Positions 44,054 through 52,789 of a DNA stretch of 64,000 bases are shown here, piece by piece. Every line of letters starts with the position of its first letter. Within the stretch, counting starts at the first letter, position 1. The notes under the pieces were generated by a model, which made no database searches, was not told where the DNA came from, and saw nothing but the letters and a program-made list of their open reading frames with translations. Made by a program: the position numbers and the translations under genes. Origin of the DNA: Azotobacter chroococcum (lineage in GTDB: Bacteria > Pseudomonadota > Gammaproteobacteria > Pseudomonadales > Pseudomonadaceae); NCBI RefSeq assembly GCF_004339665.1, contig NZ_SMMU01000001.1, positions 186,001 through 250,000 on the forward strand. The letters run 5' to 3'.

Positions 44054-44071
44054 GTTCGATAATATTCGAAC
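44054..44071. promoter_or_regulatory. Palindromic operator between xenA and the ArsR-like gene
   Basis: GTTCGA-TAATAT-TCGAAC, a perfect 6+6 dyad with an A/T centre, in the short divergent region. ArsR-type repressors bind A/T-centred dyads of this size. On the minus strand TTGTTC-N16-CAGAAT overlaps it and may be the xenA promoter. Confidence 0.6.
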
Positions 44072-44108
44072 AATGGATGACGGACAATCCCTCCGGTATG
44101 ATTCCGCC

Positions 44109-44411
44109 ATGCGACCCTTCAAGCACCCCGCCGCCAGCGAATTCGTCCTCGAGCGCGTTCTCTACGCCCTGAGCGATCCGGTGCGCCTGGAGATCGTCCG
44201 GCGCCTCGCCGCGCTGGGCGAGGCCAGTTGCAGCGAACTCGACGGCGGCCGGCCGAAGTCGAGCGTCTCCCACCATTTCCGGGTGCTGCGCGATGCGGGC
44301 CTGGTCTGCACCCGCAGCGCCGGGACCACCCACATCAACTCGCTGCGCAGCGAGGAGATGAACGCGCGCTTCCCGGGCTTGCTCGAGGCAATCCTGTCGC
44401 AGCGCGAGTGA
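44109..44411 (+). CDS. ArsR-family winged-helix regulator
   Basis: 100 residues from ATG 44109; an in-frame ATG at 44073 begins two bases after the operator dyad and is less likely. ArsR fold: ALSDPVRLEIVRRLAAL, SCSELDGGRPKSSVSHHFRV (recognition helix), LRDAGLVCTRSAG beta wing. It has no conserved metal-binding cysteines (no ELCVCDL motif), so it probably senses an organic ligand or redox state. Divergent from xenA and the likely repressor of it. Confidence 0.85.
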   Translation: MRPFKHPAASEFVLERVLYALSDPVRLEIVRRLAALGEASCSELDGGRPKSSVSHHFRVLRDAGLVCTRSAGTTHINSLRSEEMNARFPGLLEAILSQRE

Positions 44412-44477
44412 ACCGTGCCCTGCGCAAGGCAGGGCAGGTCCCATGAAAGCCGCCCGCTCAGGACACACGCCTCCCGG

Positions 44478-45704
44478 CTAATCGGCCCGGCACAGCCCGC
44501 GCTTCGCGCCCGGCGCGATCTCGGCCCGGGCGAAGGCGAGCAGCGCGACCAGCGAAAGGGCGCTGCCGAGCGCGGCGATGCCCAGCCAGCCGGCGTGTTC
44601 ATAGAGCATGCTGGCCACCGAGGAGCCCGTGGCGCCGCCGACGAAGATGCTGGTCATGTACAACGCGTTGAGACGCCCGCGGCTGGCCGGGTCGAGGCTG
44701 TAGACCGCGCGCTGGCCGAGCACCATGTTCATCTGCACGGCGAAGTCGAGGACGATCCCGGTGATCGCCAGCCCGACGACCCCGAGCGGCAGCGGGACGA
44801 CGCCCGGCAGGAAGCCGAGGACACCGAGCGCCATGGCCAGCGCGGACATGGAGCGGGTATGGCCGGCGTCCGCCAGCCGCCCGGCGATGGGCGCGGCGAC
44901 CGCGCCGATCGCGCCGGCCAGGGCGAAGAGCGCGATCTGCGACTGGGACAGGCCGTACTCGCGCGACAGCGCCAGCGGAGCCGCCGTCCAGAACAGGCTG
45001 AACGCGGCGAACATCAGCCCCTGGTACAGGGCGCGCTGGCGCAGCACCGGCTCGCGCCGGAACAGTTGCCCGAGCGAGAAGAGCAATTGGGCGTAGCTCG
45101 CCCGATGGTCGGGCCGGCGGCTGGGCAGCGTGGTGGCGACGACCAGAGCGATGAGCAGCATCGCCGCCGCCGCGCCGAAGAACACCGCCCGCCACTGGAA
45201 GTGGTCGGCGATCAGGCTGGAGACCGGGCGGGCCAGCAGGATGCCCAGCAGCAAGCCGCCCATGATCGCGCCGACCACCCGGCCCCGGGTTTCCTCGGGC
45301 GCCAGGTGCGCGGCCAGGGGAATCAGCATCTGTACCGACACCGAGCCGAAACCGATCAGCAGCGAAGTCACCAGCAGGACGCCCGGCCCTTCGCTCAGCC
45401 CCGCGCCGATCAGGCCGACGACGGTGACCGCGAGGGTGGCCAGCATCAGCCGGCGGTTCTCGAGCAGGTCGGCGAGCGGCACCAGGAAGAACAGCCCCAG
45501 CGCGTAGCCGACCTGGGTCAGCGAGACGATGAGGCTCGCGCCGCCGGCGGAAAGGCCGATGTCCGGGGCGATCAGCTCGATGATCGGCTGGGCGTAGTAG
45601 ATGTTCGCCACGATGACGCCGCAGCAGAAGGCGAACAGCAGGACCAGTCCCCTGCCCATGACCCCGGCGCCCTGCGCAGGGGCGAGCGTTGCCGGGCGGC
45701 TCAT
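44478..45704 (-). CDS. MFS transporter, drug-efflux type
   Basis: 408 residues with twelve membrane helices. ATG 45704 has AGGAG eight bases upstream. Signature segments: FAFCCGVIVANIYYAQPII, PLADLLENRRLMLATLAV (the MFS loop 2-3 motif) and HLAPEETRGRVVGAIMGGLL. It resembles the YgaY/YnfM-like putative exporter group of pseudomonads. The LysR gene 229 bases upstream on the same strand is the likely regulator. The substrate is unknown. Confidence 0.85.
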   Translation of the reverse strand: MSRPATLAPAQGAGVMGRGLVLLFAFCCGVIVANIYYAQPIIELIAPDIGLSAGGASLIVSLTQVGYALGLFFLVPLADLLENRRLMLATLAVTVVGLIGAGLSEGPGVLLVTSLLIGFGSVSVQMLIPLAAHLAPEETRGRVVGAIMGGLLLGILLARPVSSLIADHFQWRAVFFGAAAAMLLIALVVATTLPSRRPDHRASYAQLLFSLGQLFRREPVLRQRALYQGLMFAAFSLFWTAAPLALSREYGLSQSQIALFALAGAIGAVAAPIAGRLADAGHTRSMSALAMALGVLGFLPGVVPLPLGVVGLAITGIVLDFAVQMNMVLGQRAVYSLDPASRGRLNALYMTSIFVGGATGSSVASMLYEHAGWLGIAALGSALSLVALLAFARAEIAPGAKRGLCRAD

Positions 45705-45933
45705 GGGCGTGACTCCTCTGCAAGGGTCCGGGCGAGCGGCGCCCTGGCGAGGCGTAGCTCGGGGGGGAAAGGGACAGGCGGGATGGCGAGAAAGAGTGGC
45801 TGGGGCATGGCGATTCTCCACGGCAGGTTGTCTGGCCGCAACCTTAGGCGCTGCCGGCAACCGGGAGAATCCGCCGGCGGCGCAACGCGGCTTTGCGCCC
45901 GGCGCAATGGCGCACGATCTTGCGATGCGCACC

Positions 45934-46827
45934 TCAGAGAATCCGCGCCATGAACGCCAGGAAGGCGTCGATCCGCGTCGAGCCGCGATGGTTGGGCAGA
46001 TACCGCGCGCTGATGAGCGGCCGGGTGTTGTCGGGATCGACCGCGAAGGCGTCGAACAGGCTGGTCAGCCGGCCGCCCGCCAGGTCCTCGTCGACGATCC
46101 AGTCCGGCAGGAGCGCCACGCCGAGGCCGGCGCGCGCCACCGCGTGCAGGGCTTCGACATTGTCACTCCTGAACCGCCCATGGACCGGCACGCGGATGAC
46201 TTCGCCCTGCGCCTGGAAAGTCCACACCTGCCGGGCGCTGCCGTAATTGAAACGCAGGCAATCGTGCGCGAGCAGATCCATCGGCTGCTCCGGCACGCCC
46301 CTTTCCCTCAGATAATCCGGACTGGCCACCACGCGCCGCCGGAACCGGCCGAGCGGGCGACTGATCACGCCGTCCATGGGCGCCGCCGCGCCGAGCCGGA
46401 TCGACAGATCCACCCGCTCGGCCAGCAGATCGACGATTTCGTCGCTCAGGGAGACGTCCAGTTCCAGCCGGGGATACCGGCGCAGCAGATCCCCCAGGTG
46501 CGGGCAGATGCGCGCACGCCCGAAGGCCATCGGCAGCGAGACGCGCAGGGGACCGGCCGGCTCGTCGCCGCGGTCCCGGATCGACGCATCGGCTTCCTCC
46601 AGTTCCTCCAGGATGCGCCGTGCGCTCAGGTAGTAGGCGGCTCCGGCCTCGGAGACCGTGACCTGGCGGGTCGAGCGGTTGAGCAGGACGCTGCCGAGCT
46701 CCTGCTCCAGCGCATCGACCATCCGCGTGACCGTGGAGGTCGCGACCTCCAGCTGGCGGGCGGCCGCGGAAAATCCCCTGGCGTCCACCGTGGCGACGAA
46801 CATCTTCAGAGCGAGCAACTTGTCCAC
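45934..46827 (-). CDS. LysR-family transcriptional regulator
   Basis: 297 residues. GTG at 46827 is chosen because GGAGG precedes it (four-base gap) and the protein then opens VDKLLALKMFVATVDARGFS, the usual LysR start; a TTG nine codons upstream is possible. Winged helix 1-60 (AARQLEVATSTVTRMVDALE), effector domain about 88-290. It belongs to the large CrgA/DmlR-like LysR subgroup. It lies upstream of the MFS gene on the same strand. Confidence 0.88.
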   Translation of the reverse strand: MDKLLALKMFVATVDARGFSAAARQLEVATSTVTRMVDALEQELGSVLLNRSTRQVTVSEAGAAYYLSARRILEELEEADASIRDRGDEPAGPLRVSLPMAFGRARICPHLGDLLRRYPRLELDVSLSDEIVDLLAERVDLSIRLGAAAPMDGVISRPLGRFRRRVVASPDYLRERGVPEQPMDLLAHDCLRFNYGSARQVWTFQAQGEVIRVPVHGRFRSDNVEALHAVARAGLGVALLPDWIVDEDLAGGRLTSLFDAFAVDPDNTRPLISARYLPNHRGSTRIDAFLAFMARIL

Positions 46828-46992
46828 GCGACCTCCCGCGCTCCATGCAGCCAACAGGCCGGGCGGGCCCTATGGTCTCACGACTTCGCCCCGAATCTCG
46901 CCCGGCAAGGATGCGGCCGGGATCAGGGATATTGGCGAGACACGGGGCAATCGCATGAAATGCCCGCCGGATAGCGGACTGGCAAGACTCAT

Positions 46993-47093
46993 GATCGTGC
47001 CCACGCTCCTGCGTGGGCACGCCGCAGGGGACGCTTCGGCGCAGAAGCGCCCCGCCCTGGGCTCCCACGCAGGAGCGTGGGAGCCATCAACGA
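46993..47093. repeat. Composite intergenic repeat, copy B
   Basis: Two hairpins: CGTGCCCACGC/GCGTGGGCACG (46996-47021, TCCT loop) and GCTCCCACGC/GCGTGGGAGC (47061-47084, AGGA loop), joined by about 40 bases. Read in reverse complement it aligns with 14745-14858 apart from a gap of about 12 bases. It sits between the LysR gene and the YcaC-like gene. Confidence 0.85.
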
Positions 47094-47126
47094 CTTCACT
47101 TCGCCCCGCGCAGGCCGGCGCCGGGA

Positions 47127-47747
47127 TCAGCCCTGGCTGGCGGCGTAGCTCTGCATCAGGTTGGCGTAGGCCGGCAGGTGACTGCCGAGCAGCCCGCCGA
47201 ACCCCTCGACGTCGTTGCGCCAGTCGCGGTGCAGCTCGCAGCCCACGGCGAACCAGTTCATCAGTTGCGCGCCGGCCTGGCTCATGCGGTTCAGCGCGGC
47301 CTCGCGCACCACCGGGTTGAAGGTGCCGGACGCGTCGGTCACGACGAACACCTCGAAGCCCTCCGCCAGCGCGGACAGGGTCGGAAAGGCCACGCACACG
47401 TCGGTCACCACCCCGGCGATGATCAGCTGCCGGCGCCCGGTGGCCTTGATCGCGCTTACGAAGTCGGCGTTGTCCCAGGCGTTGATCTGGCCCGGCCGCG
47501 GAATGTACGGCGCATCCGGGAACATGGCCTTGAGTTCGGGCACCAGGGGGCCGTTGGGGCCCTTCTCGAAGCTGGTGGTGAGGATGGTCGGCAGCTGGAA
47601 GAACCTGGCGATATCGGCGAGCGCCAGCACGTTGTTCTTGAACTCGTCAGGCGTGAAGTCGCGTACCAGCGACAGAAGGCCGGCCTGATGATCCACGAGC
47701 AGCACTACGGCGTTGTCCTTGTCCAGTCGGTTGTATGGGCGGGCCAT
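47127..47747 (-). CDS. ycaC: YcaC-like isochorismatase-fold hydrolase
   Basis: 206 residues from ATG 47747 with AGGA six bases upstream; the frame stays open far upstream but only as a shadow. Cysteine hydrolase fold with Asp19 (LLVDHQAG), Lys101-region and Cys118 (GVVTDVCVAFPTL). The sequence and length match YcaC of E. coli and P. aeruginosa, a ring-forming octameric hydrolase of unknown substrate. Cytoplasmic. A second, more distant paralog lies at 59935. Confidence 0.88.
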   Translation of the reverse strand: MARPYNRLDKDNAVVLLVDHQAGLLSLVRDFTPDEFKNNVLALADIARFFQLPTILTTSFEKGPNGPLVPELKAMFPDAPYIPRPGQINAWDNADFVSAIKATGRRQLIIAGVVTDVCVAFPTLSALAEGFEVFVVTDASGTFNPVVREAALNRMSQAGAQLMNWFAVGCELHRDWRNDVEGFGGLLGSHLPAYANLMQSYAASQG

Positions 47748-48015
47748 GGCAGTTCCTCTCGGGTGGGTGGGTAGCGGTGCGGCTACGGTCCCGGCAGGTG
47801 TCCAGGCGAACGGAAGAGTGCTGCCGCCTCGATACGCCGCGCGGCGCGGGCTCTCGCTGTCCTGAACCGGAATAAGGGAAAAGGGCCCCTTGCGCCGATC
47901 CGTGGCACGCTCATCGAGCATAGCCCGCCAGGAAGCCGTGGCCTTCGCGCAGGCGATCAGGGGTATGGACGGTACGAGACGGGAACGGCGGAAGCGCCGC
48001 GGGCGGGGCCCGGAA
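47748..48015. other. Upstream region of ycaC
   Basis: About 270 bases without a convincing gene. The ycaC promoter should lie here but I could not assign -35/-10 boxes. Nothing else recognised. Confidence 0.3.
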
Positions 48016-48044
48016 ACGAAAGGCCCGGCGCAAGGGCCGGGCCT
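48016..48044 (-). terminator. Terminator after the glycine-zipper gene
   Basis: On the minus strand AGGCCCGGC-N6-GCCGGGCCT (48044-48021) is followed by TTCGTTTCC, a GC-rich stem with a moderate T-run, 24 bases after the stop codon. Confidence 0.75.
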
Positions 48045-48067
48045 GGGGACGCTGTGCTCTACGCGGA

Positions 48068-48400
48068 TCAGTCGCGGTAGCTGTAGGCGCCGCCGTAGGT
48101 GCGGTCGTCGGCCAGGGCGGCGGCGTCGTAGACGCGGTTGCCGCGGGTCTCGACCTTGTCGCCGACGGCGAACTCGCGGTTCGGCGAGCGCAGCTCCTTC
48201 ACGTCGCCCTCGGCGGTACGGACCTTGTAGGCGCGGTCGCTGAGGCCGGCGGCGTCCTGGGCCTCGCCGCCGAACAGGGCGCCGAACAGGGCGCCGATGC
48301 CGGCACCGATCAGGGCGCCGACCGGGCCGCCGACGGCGCCGATCATCATGGCTGCCCACCAGGCACCGTTTCGGGCGCCTGCCCGGCAGACAGCGGACAC
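48068..48400 (-). CDS. Glycine-zipper protein with an abnormal N-terminus
   Basis: Up to 110 residues from GTG 48400, or 93 from the ATG pair near 48348. The core is a glycine zipper (AVGGPVGALIGAGIGALFGALFGG), followed by a beta-type tail with SDRAYKVRTAEGDVKELRSP. Relatives of this type normally start with a lipoprotein or Sec signal; here the region before the zipper (SAVCRAGARNGAWW) has none. Either the 5' end was lost by rearrangement, or the true start is the ATG and the zipper serves as the membrane part. A terminator follows. Confidence 0.6.
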   Translation of the reverse strand: MSAVCRAGARNGAWWAAMMIGAVGGPVGALIGAGIGALFGALFGGEAQDAAGLSDRAYKVRTAEGDVKELRSPNREFAVGDKVETRGNRVYDAAALADDRTYGGAYSYRD

Positions 48401-48517
48401 CCCCTTGATTCAACAGGCTCCGCCGAGGCAATCGGCGCAGAAACTGCGGCTCTTGCCATGAGTGACGGAAAACGCCGATCCAGTACCTGCATCGGCTGCG
48501 AATCCCGTCGCTGTCTC

Positions 48518-49954
48518 TCACGGCGCGCTGGAGGAATGCAGGTTGCTCACTGCCGTGCAGGGCAGGCCATCGGGCCCCCGTTCAGCGCTACAGGCGCGCT
48601 CGGCCGGTAATTCCGAGACGGGCTCGATCAGGTGCTTGCCACCCGTCTCGTCGCGCAGCAGGTCGAAGGCATCGTAGAGCCGGCCACTGGCCGTATAGGT
48701 GCGAACGGCGAGACGCTGCGACTCGACCTCGACGGTCTCGTAGAGCTGGGTGTCTTCGGCGGCCCGGTCGGGCTGGCGGTGAGCCCTGCCGTTCAGCCGG
48801 TACATCTTCGAGCCGGCTACGGACACCATGTAGACCGGCCCCTGCGTGGAGCCGGCCGCCTGTGCGGCGATCGCCGCCTCGTGCCCCGCCTCGGCGGTGA
48901 GGCGGCTGTAGCAATGGTCGTGGCCCTGCAGCACGAGATCGACGTTGTATCTTTCGAAGATCGGTTTCCATGCCGCCTTGAGGACTTCGGTGTCCTTCGC
49001 CCGGGCGCAGGTGAAGATCGGCTGATGCTCGATCACGACGTGCCAGCGCGCCGCACTGCTCCGCAACGTCTCCTCGAGCCACTGCTTCTGGCTCTCCAGG
49101 GCATTCAGGTGCAATGCGGCCGTGCCATCCAGCACGATGAAGCGCACCCCCTGGAAATCCACGTAATAAGTGGTGCCTTCGACGCCCCGCGCGCCATTGT
49201 CCGGCAGGGCGAACTGCAGCGACCAGTACGGACTCGAGTGGCGCCCCTTGCCCGCGATGGGGTTCCACGTCTTGAGGTATTCATGATTGCCGATGGCGGG
49301 CAACTGCGGCACCTCCGCATAGTAGAAGCCGCCCGCCTGGTTCCATTCGCCCCATTCGTCGTCGTGGATCAGCGCCTCGCCCTGCTCGACCATATCGCCC
49401 GCGTGAACCACCAGGGAGGGGCTGGCAGTGGAGAGGAAAGCCTGGCGGATGGTGCGCGCGCTCAGGGTGAGGATGTCGTCCTGGACATCGCCCAGATAGA
49501 TGAAGCGAAAGGGTTTGAAAGCCGCGGCCGCGGTATGGAACTGCAGCCATTCGCTCCAGCCGTCCGCGCCCTTGACCCGGTAGAGATAGGCGGTATCCGG
49601 CTGCAGGCCGGTGAAACGCGCCTGATGGTAGTAGGCGTCGCCGTTCTCCGTGGAGAGGAGCCGGCTGCTGCCACCCAGCAGACGGGCGCGCTCCTCCAGG
49701 CTGGGGCCGTCCAGCGCTGGGGCCAGTTGCACCTCGGCGCTGGTCTGGCGGCTATCCGTGCGGTAGGCCACCGCCAGTTCGCGGGCCGGATCGGCGCCCG
49801 GCGTGAGCACGATGCGGTCCGGCAGGCCCGTGGCGGCATAGTCCGAGCCAGGCGAATGGTGCGGCCTTTCGCGAGCACTGACGAGAACGCCAGCACCGAA
49901 CAGGCAGACGGCCAGGGCCGCACAGCACAAAGTCAGACGAGATCGGCCGAGCAT
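48518..49954 (-). CDS. Purple acid phosphatase-like metallophosphoesterase
   Basis: 478 residues with an N-terminal signal/anchor (CCAALAVCLFGAGVLVSA). A fibronectin-III-like domain (about 45-140, ending GLQPDTAYLYRVKG...EWLQF) precedes the calcineurin-like phosphoesterase domain: GDVQDD at 155-160, GDMVE at 186-190, GNHE at 222-225, then IEHQPIF and QGHDHCYSR. All metal ligands for a binuclear centre are present, except that the first motif has Gln where many have Gly. Predicted periplasmic phosphomonoesterase. AAGGA lies 12 bases before the ATG, a long spacing. Confidence 0.87.
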   Translation of the reverse strand: MLGRSRLTLCCAALAVCLFGAGVLVSARERPHHSPGSDYAATGLPDRIVLTPGADPARELAVAYRTDSRQTSAEVQLAPALDGPSLEERARLLGGSSRLLSTENGDAYYHQARFTGLQPDTAYLYRVKGADGWSEWLQFHTAAAAFKPFRFIYLGDVQDDILTLSARTIRQAFLSTASPSLVVHAGDMVEQGEALIHDDEWGEWNQAGGFYYAEVPQLPAIGNHEYLKTWNPIAGKGRHSSPYWSLQFALPDNGARGVEGTTYYVDFQGVRFIVLDGTAALHLNALESQKQWLEETLRSSAARWHVVIEHQPIFTCARAKDTEVLKAAWKPIFERYNVDLVLQGHDHCYSRLTAEAGHEAAIAAQAAGSTQGPVYMVSVAGSKMYRLNGRAHRQPDRAAEDTQLYETVEVESQRLAVRTYTASGRLYDAFDLLRDETGGKHLIEPVSELPAERACSAERGPDGLPCTAVSNLHSSSAP

Positions 49955-50298
49955 GAGCGGTCTTTTTCCTTAACGGGATTGTGGGAGGGGAAGTGCGCGC
50001 CCAGCCCAGTAGCCAGCCACGCGCGCCAGCCTCAGTCTGCTCGGGGCCGCGTGAGCCTTCGGTCAAAACCTCGTGAAAAATATGTCTACGGCGACACGGC
50101 CGCCTCGATCCCCCTGCCCGACGCGCCCCGCGTCCTGCCGGATGTCTATTTATATATTCCAAAAAGCTATTTATTTTTTTTAATTTCTTCAATCAAGATA
50201 TATAAACCGGACCACCGGAGCATCGCTTTCCAGCGCCGATCTCCAGTGCCTCCTCTTCCGGGGCCCCGTGCGGCGCCCCCTGAAGACGAGGTGAGGCA
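49955..50298. promoter_or_regulatory. Upstream region of the SfnB operon
   Basis: 344 bases. Contains a marked A/T-rich block (50140-50210) with TTTATATAT (50149-50157) and its complement ATATATAAA (50198-50206). No sigma-54 box (TGGCAC-N5-TTGC) was found, although sfn genes in other pseudomonads use sigma-54. The promoter of the operon starting at 50299 is expected here. Confidence 0.45.
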
Positions 50299-51573
50299 AT
50301 GACCAGTCCGTTACTTTCCCAATCCCGGCATCCCGACCAGCCGGAATTCGAGGCCACGTCCAGCGATCTGGACAGCCGCCCCCCGCTCACCCCCGCCCGC
50401 CTGCTGCAGAGCGACGGCGAAGCCCTCGAAGCGGCCCGCGTCCTGGCGCGCCAGGCGCTGGCCGGCGCCGCCCAGCGCGACCGCCTGCGCCAGTTGCCCT
50501 GGGACGAGGTCGACCTGTTCAGCGCCAGCGGCCTGGGCGGCATCGGCATTCCCCGCGCCTACGGCGGACCGGGCCTGTCCTTCGGCACCGTCGCCGAGGT
50601 GTTCCGCCTGGTTTCCGCCGCCGATCCTTCGGTCGGGCAGATCCCGCAGAACCAGTTCGGCATCCTCGGCCTGCTCGAAGGCAGCGCCACCCGCGAGCAG
50701 AAGGAACGCTTCTACAAGGCCGTGCTGCGCGGCGAGCGCATCGCCAACGCCGGCCCCGAGCGCGACACCCGGCATACCCTCGACGTCCGGGCGCGCCTGG
50801 TGCGCGACGGCGACGGCTACCGGCTGAGCGGCGAGAAGTTCTATTCCACCGGCGCGCTGTTCGCCCACTGGATCACCGCCAAGGCCATCGACGACAAGGG
50901 CCGCCTGGTGATGGCGCTGATCCCCCGCGGCGCGCCGGGGCTGCGCATCCTCAACGACTGGTCGGGCTTCGGCCAGCGCACCACCGCCAGCGGCACGGTA
51001 CTGCTCGACCGGGTGCCGGTGGCCGCCGAGAACCTGGTGGACGTCTGGCGCCTGGCGGAAAAGCCCAATATCCAGGGCGCCGCCTCGCAACTGATCCAGG
51101 CCGCCATCGACGCCGGCATCGCCCGCGCCGCGCTGGACGACGCCATCGCCTTCGTGCGCCAGCGCGCCCGGCCGTGGATCGACGCCAACGTCGAACGCGC
51201 AGCCGACGACCCCTACGTGATCGCCGAGATCGGCCGCCTGCAGATCGACCTGCACGCCGCCGAAGCGCTGCTGCGCCGCGCCGGCCGGGTGCTCGACCAG
51301 GTCAACGCCGCGCCGATCGATGCCGACTCCGCCGCCCGCGCCTCGATCGCCGTGGCCGAAGCCAAGGTGCTGACCACCGAAATCTCCGTGCTGGCCGGCG
51401 AGAAGCTGCTGGAGCTGGCCGGCAGCCGCGCCACCCTGGCCGAGTTCAACCTCGACCGCCACTGGCGCAACGCCCGCACCCACACCCTGCACGACCCGGT
51501 GCGCTGGAAGTACCACGCGATCGGCAACTACCACCTGAACGGCGCCAAGCCGGCGCGCCACTCCTGGATCTGA
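50299..51573 (+). CDS. sfnB: SfnB-family sulfur acquisition flavoprotein (tandem copy 1)
   Basis: 424 residues; GAGG lies upstream of the ATG. Acyl-CoA dehydrogenase fold: GIGIPRAYGGPGLSFGTVAEV, IPQNQFGILGLL, LSGEKFYSTGALFAHWI, FGQRTTASGTVLLDRV, and the SfnB end [20 protein letters not shown]. SfnB proteins are linked to growth on dimethyl sulfone and other organosulfur compounds as FMNH2-dependent oxygenases. It begins an operon with a paralog, an LLM monooxygenase and a MetQNI-type importer. The N-terminal 30 residues extend beyond the paralog. Confidence 0.87.
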   Translation: MTSPLLSQSRHPDQPEFEATSSDLDSRPPLTPARLLQSDGEALEAARVLARQALAGAAQRDRLRQLPWDEVDLFSASGLGGIGIPRAYGGPGLSFGTVAEVFRLVSAADPSVGQIPQNQFGILGLLEGSATREQKERFYKAVLRGERIANAGPERDTRHTLDVRARLVRDGDGYRLSGEKFYSTGALFAHWITAKAIDDKGRLVMALIPRGAPGLRILNDWSGFGQRTTASGTVLLDRVPVAAENLVDVWRLAEKPNIQGAASQLIQAAIDAGIARAALDDAIAFVRQRARPWIDANVERAADDPYVIAEIGRLQIDLHAAEALLRRAGRVLDQVNAAPIDADSAARASIAVAEAKVLTTEISVLAGEKLLELAGSRATLAEFNLDRHWRNARTHTLHDPVRWKYHAIGNYHLNGAKPARHSWI

Positions 51574-51580
51574 GGTCGCC

Positions 51581-52789
51581 ATGTCCGTCCACCAAGGTTT
51601 CCCGCGCAACCACGCCGCGCTGATCGAAAACGACGCCCAGGCCCTGCAGGTCGCCGACGAGCTGGCCGCCCAGTTCGTCCGCGAGTCCTCCCTGCGCGAC
51701 CGCGAGCGGCGCCTGCCGCATGCCGAGCTGGAGCTGTTCTCCCACGCCGGCCTCGGCGCCATCACCGTGCCGCGCGCCTATGGCGGCGCCGGGGTGTCCA
51801 GCGTCACCCTGGCCCAGGTGATCGCGCGCATCGCCCGCGCCGACGCCTCCCTCGGGCATATCCCGCAGAACCATTTCTACGCCCTGGAGGTGCTGCGGGT
51901 GAACGGCAGCCCCGAGCAGCGCCGCCGCCTCTATGGCGAAGTGCTGGCCGGCGCGCGCTTCGGCAACGCGCTGGCCGAGATCGGCACGCGCACCGCCCAG
52001 GAGCGCAGCACGCGGCTGCGCCGCGAAGGCGATGGCTACCGCATCCACGGGCGCAAGTTCTACGCCACCGGCGCGCTCTACGCCCAGCGCGTGCCGACCC
52101 TGGCGATCGACGACGACGGCGTCCAGCAGCTGGCCTTCGTCGACCGCCGCGCGCCGGGGCTGGAGATCGTCGACGACTGGGACGGCTTCGGCCAGCGCAC
52201 CTCGGCCAGCGGCACGGTGAACTTCGACGGCGTGCCGGTCGCCGCCGAGGACGTGGTGCCCTTCCAGAGCGCCTTCGCCCGGCCGACCACCGTCGGCCCG
52301 CTGGCCCAGCTGCTGCACGCCGCCATCGACGCCGGCATCGCCCGCGCCGCCTGGGAGGACACCCTGGCCTTCGTCGCCCGCCGCACCCGTCCCTGGATCG
52401 ACGCCGGCGTGAACCGCGCCGCCGACGATCCGCTGACCCTGCAGAGCATCGGCCGCCTGACCAGCCGCCTGCTCGGCGCCGAAGCGCTGCTCGAGCGCGC
52501 CGGCGAATTCGTCGACCGCGCCCAGGCCGCGCCGGACACGGAAAGCGTGGCGGCGGCCTCGATCGCCGTCGCCGAGGCCCGCGCGGCGACCACCGAGGTC
52601 GCCCTGGACGCCGCCAACCGCCTGCTCGAACTGGGCGGCAGCCGCGCCACCCTGGCCGAGCACAACCTCGACCGCCACTGGCGCAACGCGCGCACCCACA
52701 CCCTGCACGATCCGGTGCGCTGGAAGTACCACGCGGTGGGCAACTACTACCTGAACGACACCCTGCCGCCGCGCCGGGGGACCATCTGA
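51581..52789 (+). CDS. sfnB: SfnB-family sulfur acquisition flavoprotein (tandem copy 2)
   Basis: 402 residues, seven bases after copy 1 and overlapping the next start by one base. Same fold and motifs: [86 protein letters not shown]. It is clearly a duplicate of the upstream gene that has diverged in the N-terminal half and in the flavin barrel. The two may form a heteromer or act on different substrates. Confidence 0.87.
   Translation: MSVHQGFPRNHAALIENDAQALQVADELAAQFVRESSLRDRERRLPHAELELFSHAGLGAITVPRAYGGAGVSSVTLAQVIARIARADASLGHIPQNHFYALEVLRVNGSPEQRRRLYGEVLAGARFGNALAEIGTRTAQERSTRLRREGDGYRIHGRKFYATGALYAQRVPTLAIDDDGVQQLAFVDRRAPGLEIVDDWDGFGQRTSASGTVNFDGVPVAAEDVVPFQSAFARPTTVGPLAQLLHAAIDAGIARAAWEDTLAFVARRTRPWIDAGVNRAADDPLTLQSIGRLTSRLLGAEALLERAGEFVDRAQAAPDTESVAAASIAVAEARAATTEVALDAANRLLELGGSRATLAEHNLDRHWRNARTHTLHDPVRWKYHAVGNYYLNDTLPPRRGTI

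Noticed and set aside
49955-50298. Sigma-54 promoter for the SfnB operon
   Set aside because: No TGGCAC-N5-TTGC-like sequence was seen despite the expectation from SfnR-controlled genes in other pseudomonads.
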